From positions 62,001-126,000 of the forward strand of contig NZ_JBFAHM010000002.1 in assembly GCF_040654195.1 (NCBI RefSeq): DNA of 64,000 nt, read 5' to 3'. Origin of the DNA: Hamadaea sp013361475. Its GTDB lineage: Bacteria; Actinomycetota; Actinomycetes; Mycobacteriales; Micromonosporaceae. Below the pieces are notes generated by a model. The model ran no database searches and was not told where the DNA came from. It saw only the letters and a program-made list of their open reading frames with translations. The position numbers and the translations under genes are program-made. Shown here in pieces: positions 39,753 to 47,195 of this stretch. Numbering within the stretch: the first letter of the stretch is position 1; every line of letters starts with the position of its first letter.

Positions 39753-40195
39753 GGCCGATCCCGCGCGGCCGAATCGGCGAAGTTCCGGGTCCGCGTGACC
39801 ACGAGGTCCACGAGCGCGGGGAGTCGGCGCGCACCCTGCTCGCGCAGATCGGCGGCCGTCAGCCGGGCTTGCGTCGAGATGCGGTTCACCTCCGCATCGA
39901 CGGTGGCCAGCGCATCGGCTGCGGCGGCGGCCCGCTCACCTCGCTCTTGCGATCTGGCACGACTCACGATGGCCGCGGCCATGCGGCGTGCCTGGGCGGT
40001 GCGGCGGGCGGCATCCTGCTCCGCTCGATCACGCGTCTCAGCGCACCGCTGCTCGACCGCCGTCAGGGCCGCGAACAGCGGCGCGAGCTCCGTCTCGGCG
40101 CCGGACAGCCGATCAGCTGGTACGCCGACGGCACCGGCCGGTCCCGGAGCGCCGGCCGGGCGGAACCGGTCGAGGAAATCGCGCATCCTAGGCAT
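39749..40195 (-). CDS. Probable V-ATPase peripheral stalk subunit (G/H-like coiled coil)
   Basis: 148 aa from the ATG at 40195 (MPRMRDFLDRF); in-frame starts at 40219 and 40306 would lengthen it. Residues about 35-120 are a continuous Ala/Arg/Glu-rich helix, and the N-terminal MRDFLDRFRP block is distinct. No other gene in the operon encodes the second peripheral-stalk partner of subunit E, so a G/H role is the best fit. This rests on context and coiled-coil character, not on a recognised motif. Confidence 0.6.
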   Translation of the reverse strand: MPRMRDFLDRFRPAGAPGPAGAVGVPADRLSGAETELAPLFAALTAVEQRCAETRDRAEQDAARRTAQARRMAAAIVSRARSQERGERAAAAADALATVDAEVNRISTQARLTAADLREQGARRLPALVDLVVTRTRNFADSAARDRP

Positions 40196-40513
40196 GTCCG
40201 CGCCACCTGTCCGATTCATCGCGGCGACCGCAGCACTCAGCTGCGCTCGCTGCAAAGGCTGAGCGACGGACGCCTCGTGAAGCATCCGTGTCCATGACTT
40301 GACCATCCCGTGGTCACGACCCGGGCGGGCAGAGCGCTCGGACCCGCGAAGAGGGGTCTAAAGTCCCTGCTCAGGCGGTCCATCCGCCGCCAGTCGCCGG
40401 GCAACGGCTCGGCCGATGCCGGAGCCCGCGCCGTCACGAGCACGGTCTGGCCGGAGAAACGCTTCTCGTTCATGGTCCTCACCTCGTCCGGGTTCTGCCG
40501 CAGCCCGCCGCGG
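40196..40513. promoter_or_regulatory. V-ATPase operon upstream region
   Basis: About 318 bp between the baeRF-like gene and the ATPase operon. It should contain the operon promoter. A leftward frame can be extended through it but has no family features. The notable element is the palindrome at 40354-40367, listed separately. Confidence 0.5.
40354..40367. promoter_or_regulatory. DosR-like box upstream of V-ATPase operon
   Basis: GGGTCTAAAGTCCC, one change from a perfect GGGACT-AGTCCC-type palindrome, the core of the mycobacterial DosR box. It lies about 160 bp upstream of the first ATPase gene start used here. Binding by a DosR homologue is inference. Confidence 0.55.
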
Positions 40514-41428
40514 TCACCGGAGGAGAGCGCCGAGCCCACCGCGCAAGCCACGCGCCTGCTCATCGCTCAGAATCCGGATCCGCGCTCCGGTGAGCAGAGC
40601 GGCCCGGATGGTCACGTCGACCAGACGGCCGCCGTGCGCGGTCCGCTCGGGATGCACGGGGTCTGGCAGCGAGGCGCACAGTTCGACCGGCCCGAACCAC
40701 GCGGTTCGCCGATCGTCCGGATCGTCCACGACCAACACCGTGTCTGCACGGCCAACGGCCAGGGCGGCAAGCGTCGGGTGGACTCCCTGGACAGCGACGC
40801 TGTGCGGAACGGCGAAGGCATCGAGGGCTAATCTCACTTCTGAATTTGTCGTCGCGGCGTACTCATCCAGAACCTGTTGGATCGACTCATCCGTCTCCTC
40901 GCCATCACCGATCTTGCGCACTGTGATCGAGGGATCCAGCCGCCGAAACCGGTTCACTAGGTCGTTTACGTCACCTGCTGTTGCCAGCACGAGGTCGGCG
41001 CCACTCGACCGCGCAAGTTCGAGCACTTCCACAGGCTCGGCCTGGTGGCTCACCACGTACGCTGGATGGCGCTGGCGCCAGGCCAGCAGCGGTGCCAGAG
41101 GCGGTGGCGCGCCGACGTGGGCATAGTCGTTGGCCACTCCCCCGGGCAGAGATTGACTCAGCAACGTCCGCCCGGCGCGGGCGACCAACACGTGATCGCC
41201 TCTTACGCCCGTCTCGGCCGAAGACCTTCCGATTGCGTCGATGTCGGCTCTGGGCGCGCCCTGACGTGCCAGGTGAGTGGAAAGTCTGCGCCAGTGAGAC
41301 TCCGCGGCGTTATCGGGCACGGTGGCCAGGTAGACACTCGTGAACGTGGCGTCGGCGGGTCTCACAAGTTCTCGCAGCGTTCCCAGGTCAATGGTGGCCC
41401 GGTTGATTGGCGTACCGCCGGCTCTCAT
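40514..41428 (-). CDS. Rv2629-like baeRF (eRF1/Vms1-like) protein
   Basis: 304-aa protein of the bacterial/archaeal eRF1-related group, resembling mycobacterial Rv2629. Blocks seen are FTSVYLAT near the N-terminus, HPAYVVSHQ, VRKIGDGEETDESIQQVLDEY and VDDPDDRRTAWFG, ending with GARIRILSDEQA and a Gly-rich GLRGGLGALLR tail. Rv2629 belongs to the DosR dormancy regulon. Related proteins are thought to act on stalled ribosomes or tRNA, but the bacterial function is not settled. ATG 41428 was chosen as the family start, 14 nt after the upstream gene ends. Confidence 0.82.
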   Translation of the reverse strand: MRAGGTPINRATIDLGTLRELVRPADATFTSVYLATVPDNAAESHWRRLSTHLARQGAPRADIDAIGRSSAETGVRGDHVLVARAGRTLLSQSLPGGVANDYAHVGAPPPLAPLLAWRQRHPAYVVSHQAEPVEVLELARSSGADLVLATAGDVNDLVNRFRRLDPSITVRKIGDGEETDESIQQVLDEYAATTNSEVRLALDAFAVPHSVAVQGVHPTLAALAVGRADTVLVVDDPDDRRTAWFGPVELCASLPDPVHPERTAHGGRLVDVTIRAALLTGARIRILSDEQARGLRGGLGALLR

Positions 41429-41442
41429 TGTGGTCAGCCCGA

Positions 41443-41721
41443 CTACGGCTCGTGGCGCAAGGCAAGAGCGGCGAACGCTTCGCGGCGTTCCTGCCAAGCC
41501 GCGTCCTCACGCTTGAGGAGGCCCGTGTAGCGCGCTAGGTCTTCATCGGTGGGTGTTCCGGGCAGGCTGGTGATGAATAGTTCGGTCGCGCGGACTGCCG
41601 CGGAATAGGCTCTTGCGGCCATCTCGGCGGCGGACTGCCTGATCGGCGACTGCTCCTCCATCCACCCGCGCGCCTGTGGTTGTTGACCTTCTTCTTGATG
41701 GACGTCCAGTTTGACAGTCAT
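41443..41721 (-). CDS. Hypothetical protein, 92 aa
   Basis: Small acidic/alanine-rich protein without recognised family, probably helical (SAAEMAARAYSAAVRATELF, then LLKREDAAWQERREAF). It precedes the baeRF gene by 14 nt and is probably co-transcribed with it. Two DosR-like boxes lie 160-215 bp upstream. ATG 41721 is preferred. An ATG six codons upstream is possible. Confidence 0.65.
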   Translation of the reverse strand: MTVKLDVHQEEGQQPQARGWMEEQSPIRQSAAEMAARAYSAAVRATELFITSLPGTPTDEDLARYTGLLKREDAAWQERREAFAALALRHEP

Positions 41722-41885
41722 CGCAGCTCCACTCCTCACCCGTCGTGTAAGCGCATCTGCCTTACTGATCGACCAGCTGTCCGCCGGCCGATCGCGTCCG
41801 CCTAGTCACAGTCCACCGCCACCAAGGAATCCGGCCCAGACACGGAGGTCCCGCGGTGCCCGGCCCGGCGGACCTCCTTCTGCTA

Positions 41886-41898
41886 GGTCAAAGGTCCC
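41886..41898. promoter_or_regulatory. DosR-like box
   Basis: GGTCAAAGGTCCC, whose complement reads GGGACCTTTGACC. It lies in the divergent gap between the 92-aa gene (leftward) and the cupin gene (rightward). Confidence 0.5.
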
Positions 41899-41923
41899 TA
41901 CCTGGGCACCGTCGACACCGGCA

Positions 41924-41936
41924 GGACCAATGTCCC
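41924..41936. promoter_or_regulatory. DosR-like box
   Basis: GGACCAATGTCCC, a second near-palindrome in the same divergent gap, about 92 bp before the cupin start codon. Confidence 0.5.
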
Positions 41937-42027
41937 GCTCCGCGGAGCACCAGCTCCTCTGGCTCGGCGGGCCGTCCTGGACCAGGCTTGACCATGGCAC
42001 ATCCAGCCGAATGCTAGGAGCGGGGAA

Positions 42028-42432
42028 ATGATGATGACAGTGCCGATCCAGGCGGACAAACATGAGGTAACCACGACGCGTTCGGAGCAGATCAGGCGCC
42101 GACCCTGGACGTCCGTCGCCGGGTGCCCAGGCGTGTATGTCAAAGAGCTGTCGCGGCGCCATGACCTCGTCGACGTGCTGCTGCGATTCGAACCCGGGGC
42201 AAGCACTCCAGGTCGTCCACATATGGGCATCGAGCAACACATCTGGGTTCTCGAAGGTGAGGTTTCCGTCGGCTCGCATCGGCTGTCCGACGGCGCCTAC
42301 ATCGTTGTGCCGCCCGGCGCTGCCCACCCCATCGCCGCGGCCGGTGCCAAGGGTTGTCTCCTGCTGCAGTCGCACATTCCCGTCACGGCCGCTCCGCTCA
42401 CCGAAGTCGTGTCGACGAGCTGTCAGCAATAG
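42028..42432 (+). CDS. Cupin-domain protein
   Basis: 134-aa single-domain cupin. Residues 40-120 give the double-stranded beta-helix pattern: GASTPGRPHMGIEQHIWVLEG (first motif, metal ligands possible at the His/Glu positions), then VSVGSHRLSDGAYIVVPPGAAHPI (second motif). No HTH is present, so it is not the XRE-cupin type. The role is unknown and could be small-molecule binding or sensing. Three consecutive ATG codons open the frame. It is preceded by two DosR-like boxes and followed by a hairpin terminator. Confidence 0.85.
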   Translation: MMMTVPIQADKHEVTTTRSEQIRRRPWTSVAGCPGVYVKELSRRHDLVDVLLRFEPGASTPGRPHMGIEQHIWVLEGEVSVGSHRLSDGAYIVVPPGAAHPIAAAGAKGCLLLQSHIPVTAAPLTEVVSTSCQQ

Positions 42433-42444
42433 TGGACAAAGCCT

Positions 42445-42470
42445 GAGCGGCGGCCATCCGGTCGCCGCTC
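42445..42470. terminator. Hairpin terminator between convergent genes
   Basis: Perfect 8-bp stem GAGCGGCG / CGCCGCTC with a 10-nt loop in the 61-bp gap between the cupin gene and the convergent monooxygenase gene. There is no U-tract, as is common in high-GC actinomycetes. Confidence 0.6.
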
Positions 42471-42493
42471 GTCGCTGCATGGGCGCCGACAGG

Positions 42494-44023
42494 CTACGGC
42501 GTCGGCCCAGAGAGGGCACCGGTCAGGCGTAGCCAGCGTTTCACGCTCGGCGAGCTCGTCCGGCCGGCTCGCAATCCGACATAGCCGTCGGGTCGCACGC
42601 CGATCAACCCGGCTCCCGGCCGGTCCAGCAACCGGTGGACGCGAATTCGGTCATTTTCCATGAGTCCAGGCTCGGCCGCATCGCGTAAGAGCAGCAGATG
42701 GGTGCCGGGCTCGGCGGTCAGTTCGTGCAGCCGCGCCGGTCCGGATGACACCACGACCGGCATGTCCGGCAGCCGTCCCCCGGCACCCACCGGCATCGAC
42801 GACGGCGGCCGGTCGTCGATGCTCAGCGGACTCCTGGGGTATCCGGTGCGAAGTTGCGCCAGGGTTCGGAACCCTTCGGCCACCAACCGGCGCCATCCAA
42901 GCACGCCCGGCAGCAGCGGCGCCCCGAGACGTGCCGCAGCAGTCCTGGCCAGTGACGCCACCGGGTCGGTGCCCGCCTCGGCCCAGAAGACCACGTCCGT
43001 CAACGCCATGATCGTGCGGGCCACCGGCCGGCGCTCGACCTCATACGAGTCGAGAAGCGTGTCGCGGGCCGTGCTGCTGCCGGCCAGGGCGAGTTTCCAG
43101 CCGAGGTTGATCGCGTCGTGGATGCCGGTATTCATGCCCTGGCCGCCAGCCGGCGAGTGCGTATGTGCCGCGTCACCGGCCAGGAACACCGACCCTCGCC
43201 GGTAACACTGGGCTAGCTGGCGTCGCAGCGGAACTACGCTCGACCACGCAACGCCGGCTACCTTCGTAGGGAGGTGCGCCAGGTCCAGGATGCGTTGCAC
43301 GTCGTCCATACCAATACAGTCGCCGCCTTCACTGGTCGCCTGCCGGGTCGCCAGTATCCGCCATGGTGCGCGCTCTCCGATGGGGAACAGGAACACCAGG
43401 CCGTCCCAGCCTGCTGCGACGTGCGCTGCTTCCGGCGTCAGATCGTCGTCGAGCTCGACGTCAGCCAGAACGACTTCCTGCCTGTACGCGCGGCCTGGGG
43501 CGGATATGTGCGCCGCCCTGCGGACCGTGCTCGCCGCGCCATCGCATCCGGCCAGGAAGTCCTGCTCCGTACTCCGATATCGTGCTCCGTGCAGATACGC
43601 GCGGACACCGCTCTGAGTGGAAGCGGTGAAGCCTGACAGTTCGACGCCCCACTCAACCGAGACGCCGTGCTGTGCGAGTGTTTCGGTGAGCACCGTCTCG
43701 ACGGCTGCCTGGCGAATCAGCGACAGGTGCGGGTACGCGGTGTCGTCGACCGCGAAGTCGGCCAGGGTCACCGGTACGGTGCGCTGGTTAACGTGTAGCT
43801 GCATTCGTGGCGCGGTTATGGCTCGCTCGATCAGCGCGTCCGCCAGGCCGAGCGGGCGCAGCACCTCCAATGTGCGAGAGTGCAGCAGCATGGCGCGCGA
43901 CGGCCGGGCCGCATTGGCACGCCGGTCGATGAGCCGGACCTGCGCACCCAGGACGGCAGCCTGCAGAGCGAGCGCCAGACCCGTCGGTCCGGCTCCGACT
44001 ACCAGCAACCGAGGCGTGTTCAT
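42494..44023 (-). CDS. FAD-dependent monooxygenase (PHBH/PheA-TfdB family)
   Basis: 509-aa aromatic-hydroxylase-type flavoprotein. The FAD motif GAGPTGLALAL is at residues 10-20, the DG motif GCDGAASTVRRA in the middle, and GDAAHTHSPAGGQGMNTG (GD motif) at about 275. The C-terminal thioredoxin-like part is typical of this subfamily. It would hydroxylate an aromatic or polyketide-like substrate using NAD(P)H and O2. The substrate is unknown. The ATG at 44023 is set by the FAD motif and overlaps the upstream gene by ATGA. The long in-frame extension to 44386 has no family support. Confidence 0.92.
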   Translation of the reverse strand: MNTPRLLVVGAGPTGLALALQAAVLGAQVRLIDRRANAARPSRAMLLHSRTLEVLRPLGLADALIERAITAPRMQLHVNQRTVPVTLADFAVDDTAYPHLSLIRQAAVETVLTETLAQHGVSVEWGVELSGFTASTQSGVRAYLHGARYRSTEQDFLAGCDGAASTVRRAAHISAPGRAYRQEVVLADVELDDDLTPEAAHVAAGWDGLVFLFPIGERAPWRILATRQATSEGGDCIGMDDVQRILDLAHLPTKVAGVAWSSVVPLRRQLAQCYRRGSVFLAGDAAHTHSPAGGQGMNTGIHDAINLGWKLALAGSSTARDTLLDSYEVERRPVARTIMALTDVVFWAEAGTDPVASLARTAAARLGAPLLPGVLGWRRLVAEGFRTLAQLRTGYPRSPLSIDDRPPSSMPVGAGGRLPDMPVVVSSGPARLHELTAEPGTHLLLLRDAAEPGLMENDRIRVHRLLDRPGAGLIGVRPDGYVGLRAGRTSSPSVKRWLRLTGALSGPTP

Positions 44024-44604
44024 CGCATGCTCAACGGCCGCCACCACTGATCCTGCTCCTGGCTCCGCCCGGCGTCGACCCGGCCCGGGTCCATGAGGAT
44101 CGCGTCGCGACGCAAGCCCGGCAGCACCCGATACTTGATCGAGGCTGTGTCGCTGACCAAGGCGAGCGGCCACCACAAGGCCCGGACGTACGCCCGAGCC
44201 GTTTCGGGACCGTCCCAGTCGTAGCACCCTCGGTAGACGCCATGCTCGTCTGCGGCGAGCCACAACTTGGACACGAACCCGGGAAAGCCGACGAACAACG
44301 GGGTGTTCAGCATGCTTTCGGCCTGAAACACTCGGTGTCCACGGCCTCGGACACGCCGCAGCCGGAATTGGACGATCAGTACACACGGCTCGTGCGGAGC
44401 GGGACGGTCAAGCACCGTCTCCCGATAGATCCGCGAGGTGGATCCGTCCGCGAACCGCACCCAGGCGCCGACCCGAGCCCGAGGCAGATGCACGCGCCGG
44501 CGGGCTAGAAGCACTACGGTACGCCCGGCGCATTCCGCCAACCTCGCCAAAGCAGTCGGCAGACGGTAGTGCTCCGCCTGCCCTTCGTGATGGACGATCG
44601 TCAT
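44020..44604 (-). CDS. ABM/YdhR-like protein, possible partner of monooxygenase
   Basis: 194-aa protein. The C-terminal half (FVGFPGFVSKLWLAADEHG, then YRGCYDWDGPETARAYVRAL) looks like a dimeric alpha+beta barrel of the antibiotic-biosynthesis-monooxygenase/YdhR type. I cannot assign the N-terminal half. It is translationally coupled to the FAD monooxygenase (ATGA), so the two may act together. Function unknown. Confidence 0.6.
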   Translation of the reverse strand: MTIVHHEGQAEHYRLPTALARLAECAGRTVVLLARRRVHLPRARVGAWVRFADGSTSRIYRETVLDRPAPHEPCVLIVQFRLRRVRGRGHRVFQAESMLNTPLFVGFPGFVSKLWLAADEHGVYRGCYDWDGPETARAYVRALWWPLALVSDTASIKYRVLPGLRRDAILMDPGRVDAGRSQEQDQWWRPLSMR

Positions 44605-44673
44605 CTCACGACCTCCCGTCGACGGCCGCGGCTCATCGCGAAATCGGTGACAGCGGGTCGGCCCACGCCTTCG

Positions 44674-45096
44674 TCAGGAGGTCTGGTCGAGGTCTATGAC
44701 CACGATCGGGTCGTCCCGCACCTCCAGGTCGGGGAACCGGCTGCTGTAGATGCCGGCCGCCTCCGGCCGCTGTGGTGATCCGGCGAGCACGAGACGTCCG
44801 ACACCGGTGCGCCCGCTCCCGCGCAGGAGGACCTGAACCCGGCGCGGCGACGTGAAGTTGCGCCACCACCGCTTGCCGTCCGGCCCGCCGACCAACACGA
44901 CGAGCATATCGTCACGCTGGGCATACATGACGGGTAAAACCACTTCGATGCCGCTGCGCCGTGCCCGGAACCGAAGCTCGCACACCTGCCGTTCGGCGAG
45001 TCGCTCGAGCAGCGGCGTGTGCAGTACCCACAAGGTGAAGGCGTTCCACGCCTTCCACCGCCTCCGGGCTGGATGCCGGGTTCCCAAGACAGCCAT
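44674..45096 (-). CDS. Nitroreductase/deazaflavin-dependent oxidoreductase-fold protein
   Basis: 140 aa, resembling the small split-barrel F420-dependent oxidoreductases of mycobacteria (Ddn-like group). LRFRARRSGIEVVLPVMYA gives the first strands, MLVVLVGGPDGKRWWRNF the typical WWxN turn, and VQVLLRGSGRTGVGRLV the strands after it. The Ddn-family pattern of GxxxxPxWWxNL is recognisable. Related proteins reduce nitro or quinone compounds. The substrate here is unknown. It sits in the dormancy-like gene group. Confidence 0.68.
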   Translation of the reverse strand: MAVLGTRHPARRRWKAWNAFTLWVLHTPLLERLAERQVCELRFRARRSGIEVVLPVMYAQRDDMLVVLVGGPDGKRWWRNFTSPRRVQVLLRGSGRTGVGRLVLAGSPQRPEAAGIYSSRFPDLEVRDDPIVVIDLDQTS

Positions 45097-45172
45097 TCGC
45101 GTCGCCTCCGCCCTCCGCGCAGAACTTCTGGTCTGCGTTCACCCTGATCGCCTTCGACGCTCGACAGTCGTT

Positions 45173-45510
45173 TCACTTCGCACGAAGGTGATCCCGAACC
45201 GGCCCGGTCCAGGGCAACAGCGTCAGGCTCAATCCGGTCAATCCGTAGACGACCTGCAACCAGGACAGGCTCGGCAGATAGATCAGTTCGATCGTGCGAA
45301 CGTGTCGACGAGGGGAAGGTCCACGAGCCACGACTGCGGCAGGTACCTGCCTCCGTCGACGTCGAGCAGCATCTCGACGCCGCCGGCGACCGCGCTGACT
45401 CCCAAGAAGATCAGTAAAGTGACAACACTTCGTATGGCGAAGACCGAGGCTGCGCGTTGCGTTTCGGTTGCTGGTGACGACCGGTGGAAGCCGGTGGCAA
45501 CGGGCGACAT
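45173..45510 (-). pseudogene. Frameshifted two-span membrane protein gene
   Basis: From ATG 45510 (ribosome-binding site GGAGGTG upstream) the frame reads SPVATGF, a first hydrophobic span (VVTLLIFLGVSAVAGGV), then WLVDLPLVDTF and stops at 45283. Past about 45293 an adjacent frame continues with IELIYLPSLSWLQVVYGLTG and LSLTLLPW, a second span, ending in a basic tail and stop at 45173. Restoring one base would join DTF directly to TIELIYLP in a single frame of about 112 codons. This is either a real frameshift mutation or an assembly error. Family unknown. Confidence 0.72.
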
Positions 45511-45571
45511 CTCGTCACCTCCACGGTGCGTACTCATCCGATGCTGATCGGGCCGATCCGCCGGCGAGCGG

Positions 45572-45826
45572 TCAACCCGCCACCTGCTCCATGTCACCAG
45601 CGGCTGCCGTGAGCAACTGGTGCGACAGGTCGGCCAGCGCCCGCGCGACGGCGAGCTCCTCACCGATCTCCGGCACCTCGGTGTCGCCCGGCCGCCGCAT
45701 GGCCACGCCTTCGCCCCTCAGATTCGTGCGATCACGGGTGTGCAGGCGCGCCTCGGCATGAGTGAGCCGCTCATCCTCGTGCTCGTCGATGAAGACCTCG
45801 ACGGTCCAGGTACGTGCGACAGTCAT
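45572..45826 (-). CDS. DUF1876 protein, Rv1738-like
   Basis: 84-aa homologue of mycobacterial Rv1738. WTVEVFIDEHEDERLTHAEARL and VPEIGEELAVARALADLSHQLL match that family closely. Rv1738 is one of the most strongly hypoxia-induced DosR-regulon genes, and its structure resembles ribosome hibernation factors. A ribosome-protecting role in dormancy is therefore plausible but not established. It is coupled to the 60-aa gene upstream by a 4-nt overlap, with a DosR-like box before the pair. Confidence 0.92.
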   Translation of the reverse strand: MTVARTWTVEVFIDEHEDERLTHAEARLHTRDRTNLRGEGVAMRRPGDTEVPEIGEELAVARALADLSHQLLTAAAGDMEQVAG

Positions 45827-46005
45827 CGCTTGCCCTCCTCGGTCGCCAGGTCTCGCTGCTCGCGAGACTCCTCGATGTGTTCGCGGTACGCGACGCCGCC
45901 GAGGTATCGCAGTAGCTCCTCTTCGCGCTCGCCCGGAGGCCGCACGCGATCGGCGGATTCTCGCAGTGCCTGCCGGCCGGCGTCGTGAACTTCTTTCTCG
46001 CTCAT
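45823..46005 (-). CDS. Small charged hypothetical protein, 60 aa
   Basis: Highly charged helical peptide (EREEELLRYLGGVAYREHIEE). No family recognised. It is co-translated with the DUF1876 gene (4-nt overlap) and lies 58 bp downstream of a DosR-like box, so it is probably part of the same stress response. Confidence 0.72.
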   Translation of the reverse strand: MSEKEVHDAGRQALRESADRVRPPGEREEELLRYLGGVAYREHIEESREQRDLATEEGKR

Positions 46006-46062
46006 ATCTCCAGCGTGCGAGCCCGGTTTCAGCCGGCCCAGTGCCGACCGCCTACGACACGA

Positions 46063-46076
46063 GGGACCTTCGGCCC
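46063..46076. promoter_or_regulatory. DosR-like box upstream of DUF1876 operon
   Basis: GGGACCTTCGGCCC, the clearest copy in the window, 58 bp before the start of the two-gene DUF1876 operon. Confidence 0.65.
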
Positions 46077-46132
46077 GATCGCCGTGCCGACGTGACCTCT
46101 CCGGTACCAGGAGGGAACACGAGCACCGCGAA

Positions 46133-46615
46133 TCACGGCGAGGCCGTCAGCCACTCAGGCGGGGCATCAACGTCGAACAGGCGGAGCCTGGTCTGCTGCA
46201 GCCGGTCCACGACAACGCGCATGAAGCGGCGAGTCAGCTCGAAGCCCAACACCGGATCCTCTTCGCACATCCGGCGAACACCTGGCCCGTCGACGACCAC
46301 GGCGTGCACAAGTTCGACGGCGGTCGCGGTGAAATGCCACCGGAAGGGCGGGTACAGCCACGACCAGCCGAGAACGGTGCCCGGCCCCAAGGTCTCGACC
46401 GTGACGTCGCCACGACCGGGCAGGTGTGTCTCCAGTCGGACGTGGCCGTCGGTCAGCAGCCAGAACCGGTCAGCCCGGCTGCCCTCCTCGAAAACGCGGG
46501 TGTCTGCGTGCAAGATCGACCCGTGCCCCCAAGCGGACAGCCGCCGGAGATGCTCGTCGGTCATCCCGGTGAGAAACGGATGCGCCTTAAGCATGTCGAA
46601 CGTCGTGGTGATCAC
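46133..46615 (-). CDS. Cyclic-nucleotide-binding domain protein
   Basis: 160-aa single cNMP-binding domain (FLTGMTDEHLRRLSAWG, VFEEGSRADRFWLLTDGHV, then PPFRWHFTATAVE with the phosphate-cassette Arg). There is no HTH, so it is not a Crp/Fnr regulator in itself. It may gate a partner or sense cAMP. The GTG start at 46615 has GGAGG five to six nt upstream. Part of the dormancy-like cluster. Confidence 0.88.
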   Translation of the reverse strand: MITTTFDMLKAHPFLTGMTDEHLRRLSAWGHGSILHADTRVFEEGSRADRFWLLTDGHVRLETHLPGRGDVTVETLGPGTVLGWSWLYPPFRWHFTATAVELVHAVVVDGPGVRRMCEEDPVLGFELTRRFMRVVVDRLQQTRLRLFDVDAPPEWLTASP

Positions 46616-46645
46616 AGTTGCCTCCGGGATTAGTGGCAGGTCTGG

Positions 46646-47092
46646 TCAGTGGCGCACCCAACGCTGGGTGACTAGTAGGTCGGCGATCTCGCTGATCACT
46701 TCGCCTGCGGCCAGCCTCACCTGCGCCGAAAGGCCTTCCCCGGGTGATCCGTCGCGGATCTGGATGCGAAAGACGAGCAGTCTTTGCGGCATCCGGTCGA
46801 GGGATCGGGCCAATGCCATCGCATCGCCGATTGGCGATCCGCGGCCGGTCAGAGCCGAGTCGTGCGGTCCGATCCGCTCGATGTGGCCGGGCGTTTCGCC
46901 CGTGTCGCCGGCGGTGACGATGATCGCCAGTGGAATGTCGGCCCAGAGGTCGACCAACGCTGTGGCCTCGCCGTGGCTTTCCGCGAAGTCGATCCCCTGG
47001 GTGTGCAGGGTCCGCAGCTCACGCACCGCCGTGAGGCCGACTGCGTAGTCGCGCCGGTGCTCGTCACCGATCCCGATCACCAGAGTGTTCAT
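46646..47092 (-). CDS. Hydrogenase-maturation-protease-like protein
   Basis: 148 aa with the M52 (HycI/HyaD) fold pattern: VIGIGDEHRRDYAVGLTAVREL, then ALVDLWADIPLAIIVTAGD. In true proteases the first motif is GxGN with an acidic metal ligand; here Asp replaces Asn. No hydrogenase structural genes are in the window, so it may serve a hydrogenase elsewhere or have another role. The ATG is preceded by AAGGGGACGT. Inverted repeats lie upstream. Confidence 0.72.
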   Translation of the reverse strand: MNTLVIGIGDEHRRDYAVGLTAVRELRTLHTQGIDFAESHGEATALVDLWADIPLAIIVTAGDTGETPGHIERIGPHDSALTGRGSPIGDAMALARSLDRMPQRLLVFRIQIRDGSPGEGLSAQVRLAAGEVISEIADLLVTQRWVRH

Positions 47093-47116
47093 GACGTCCC
47101 CTTGATCGCATTGAAC

Positions 47117-47195
47117 GGGCCAGCCGTTGGCCCGCCAGGATGGTCACTGACCATGGCATCGCACCATGGGACCGCCGCGCAGAGGCTAAGGTCCC
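47117..47195. promoter_or_regulatory. Inverted repeats and DosR-like box before the maturation-protease-like gene
   Basis: Three elements upstream of 47092: GGGCCA-5-TGGCCC (47117-47133), TGGTCA-C-TGACCA (47141-47153), and GGCTAAGGTCCC (47184-47195), whose complement GGGACCTTAGCC resembles the other DosR-like boxes. Confidence 0.5.

Noticed and set aside
40237..40563. Leftward 108-codon frame between the V-ATPase and baeRF genes
   Set aside because: It overlaps the start of the stalk gene and the end of the baeRF gene, and has no recognisable motif or convincing ribosome-binding site. It is treated as promoter region.
44024..44386. In-frame N-terminal extension of the FAD monooxygenase
   Set aside because: The FAD-binding motif begins right after ATG 44023, and the extension overlaps the coupled upstream gene.
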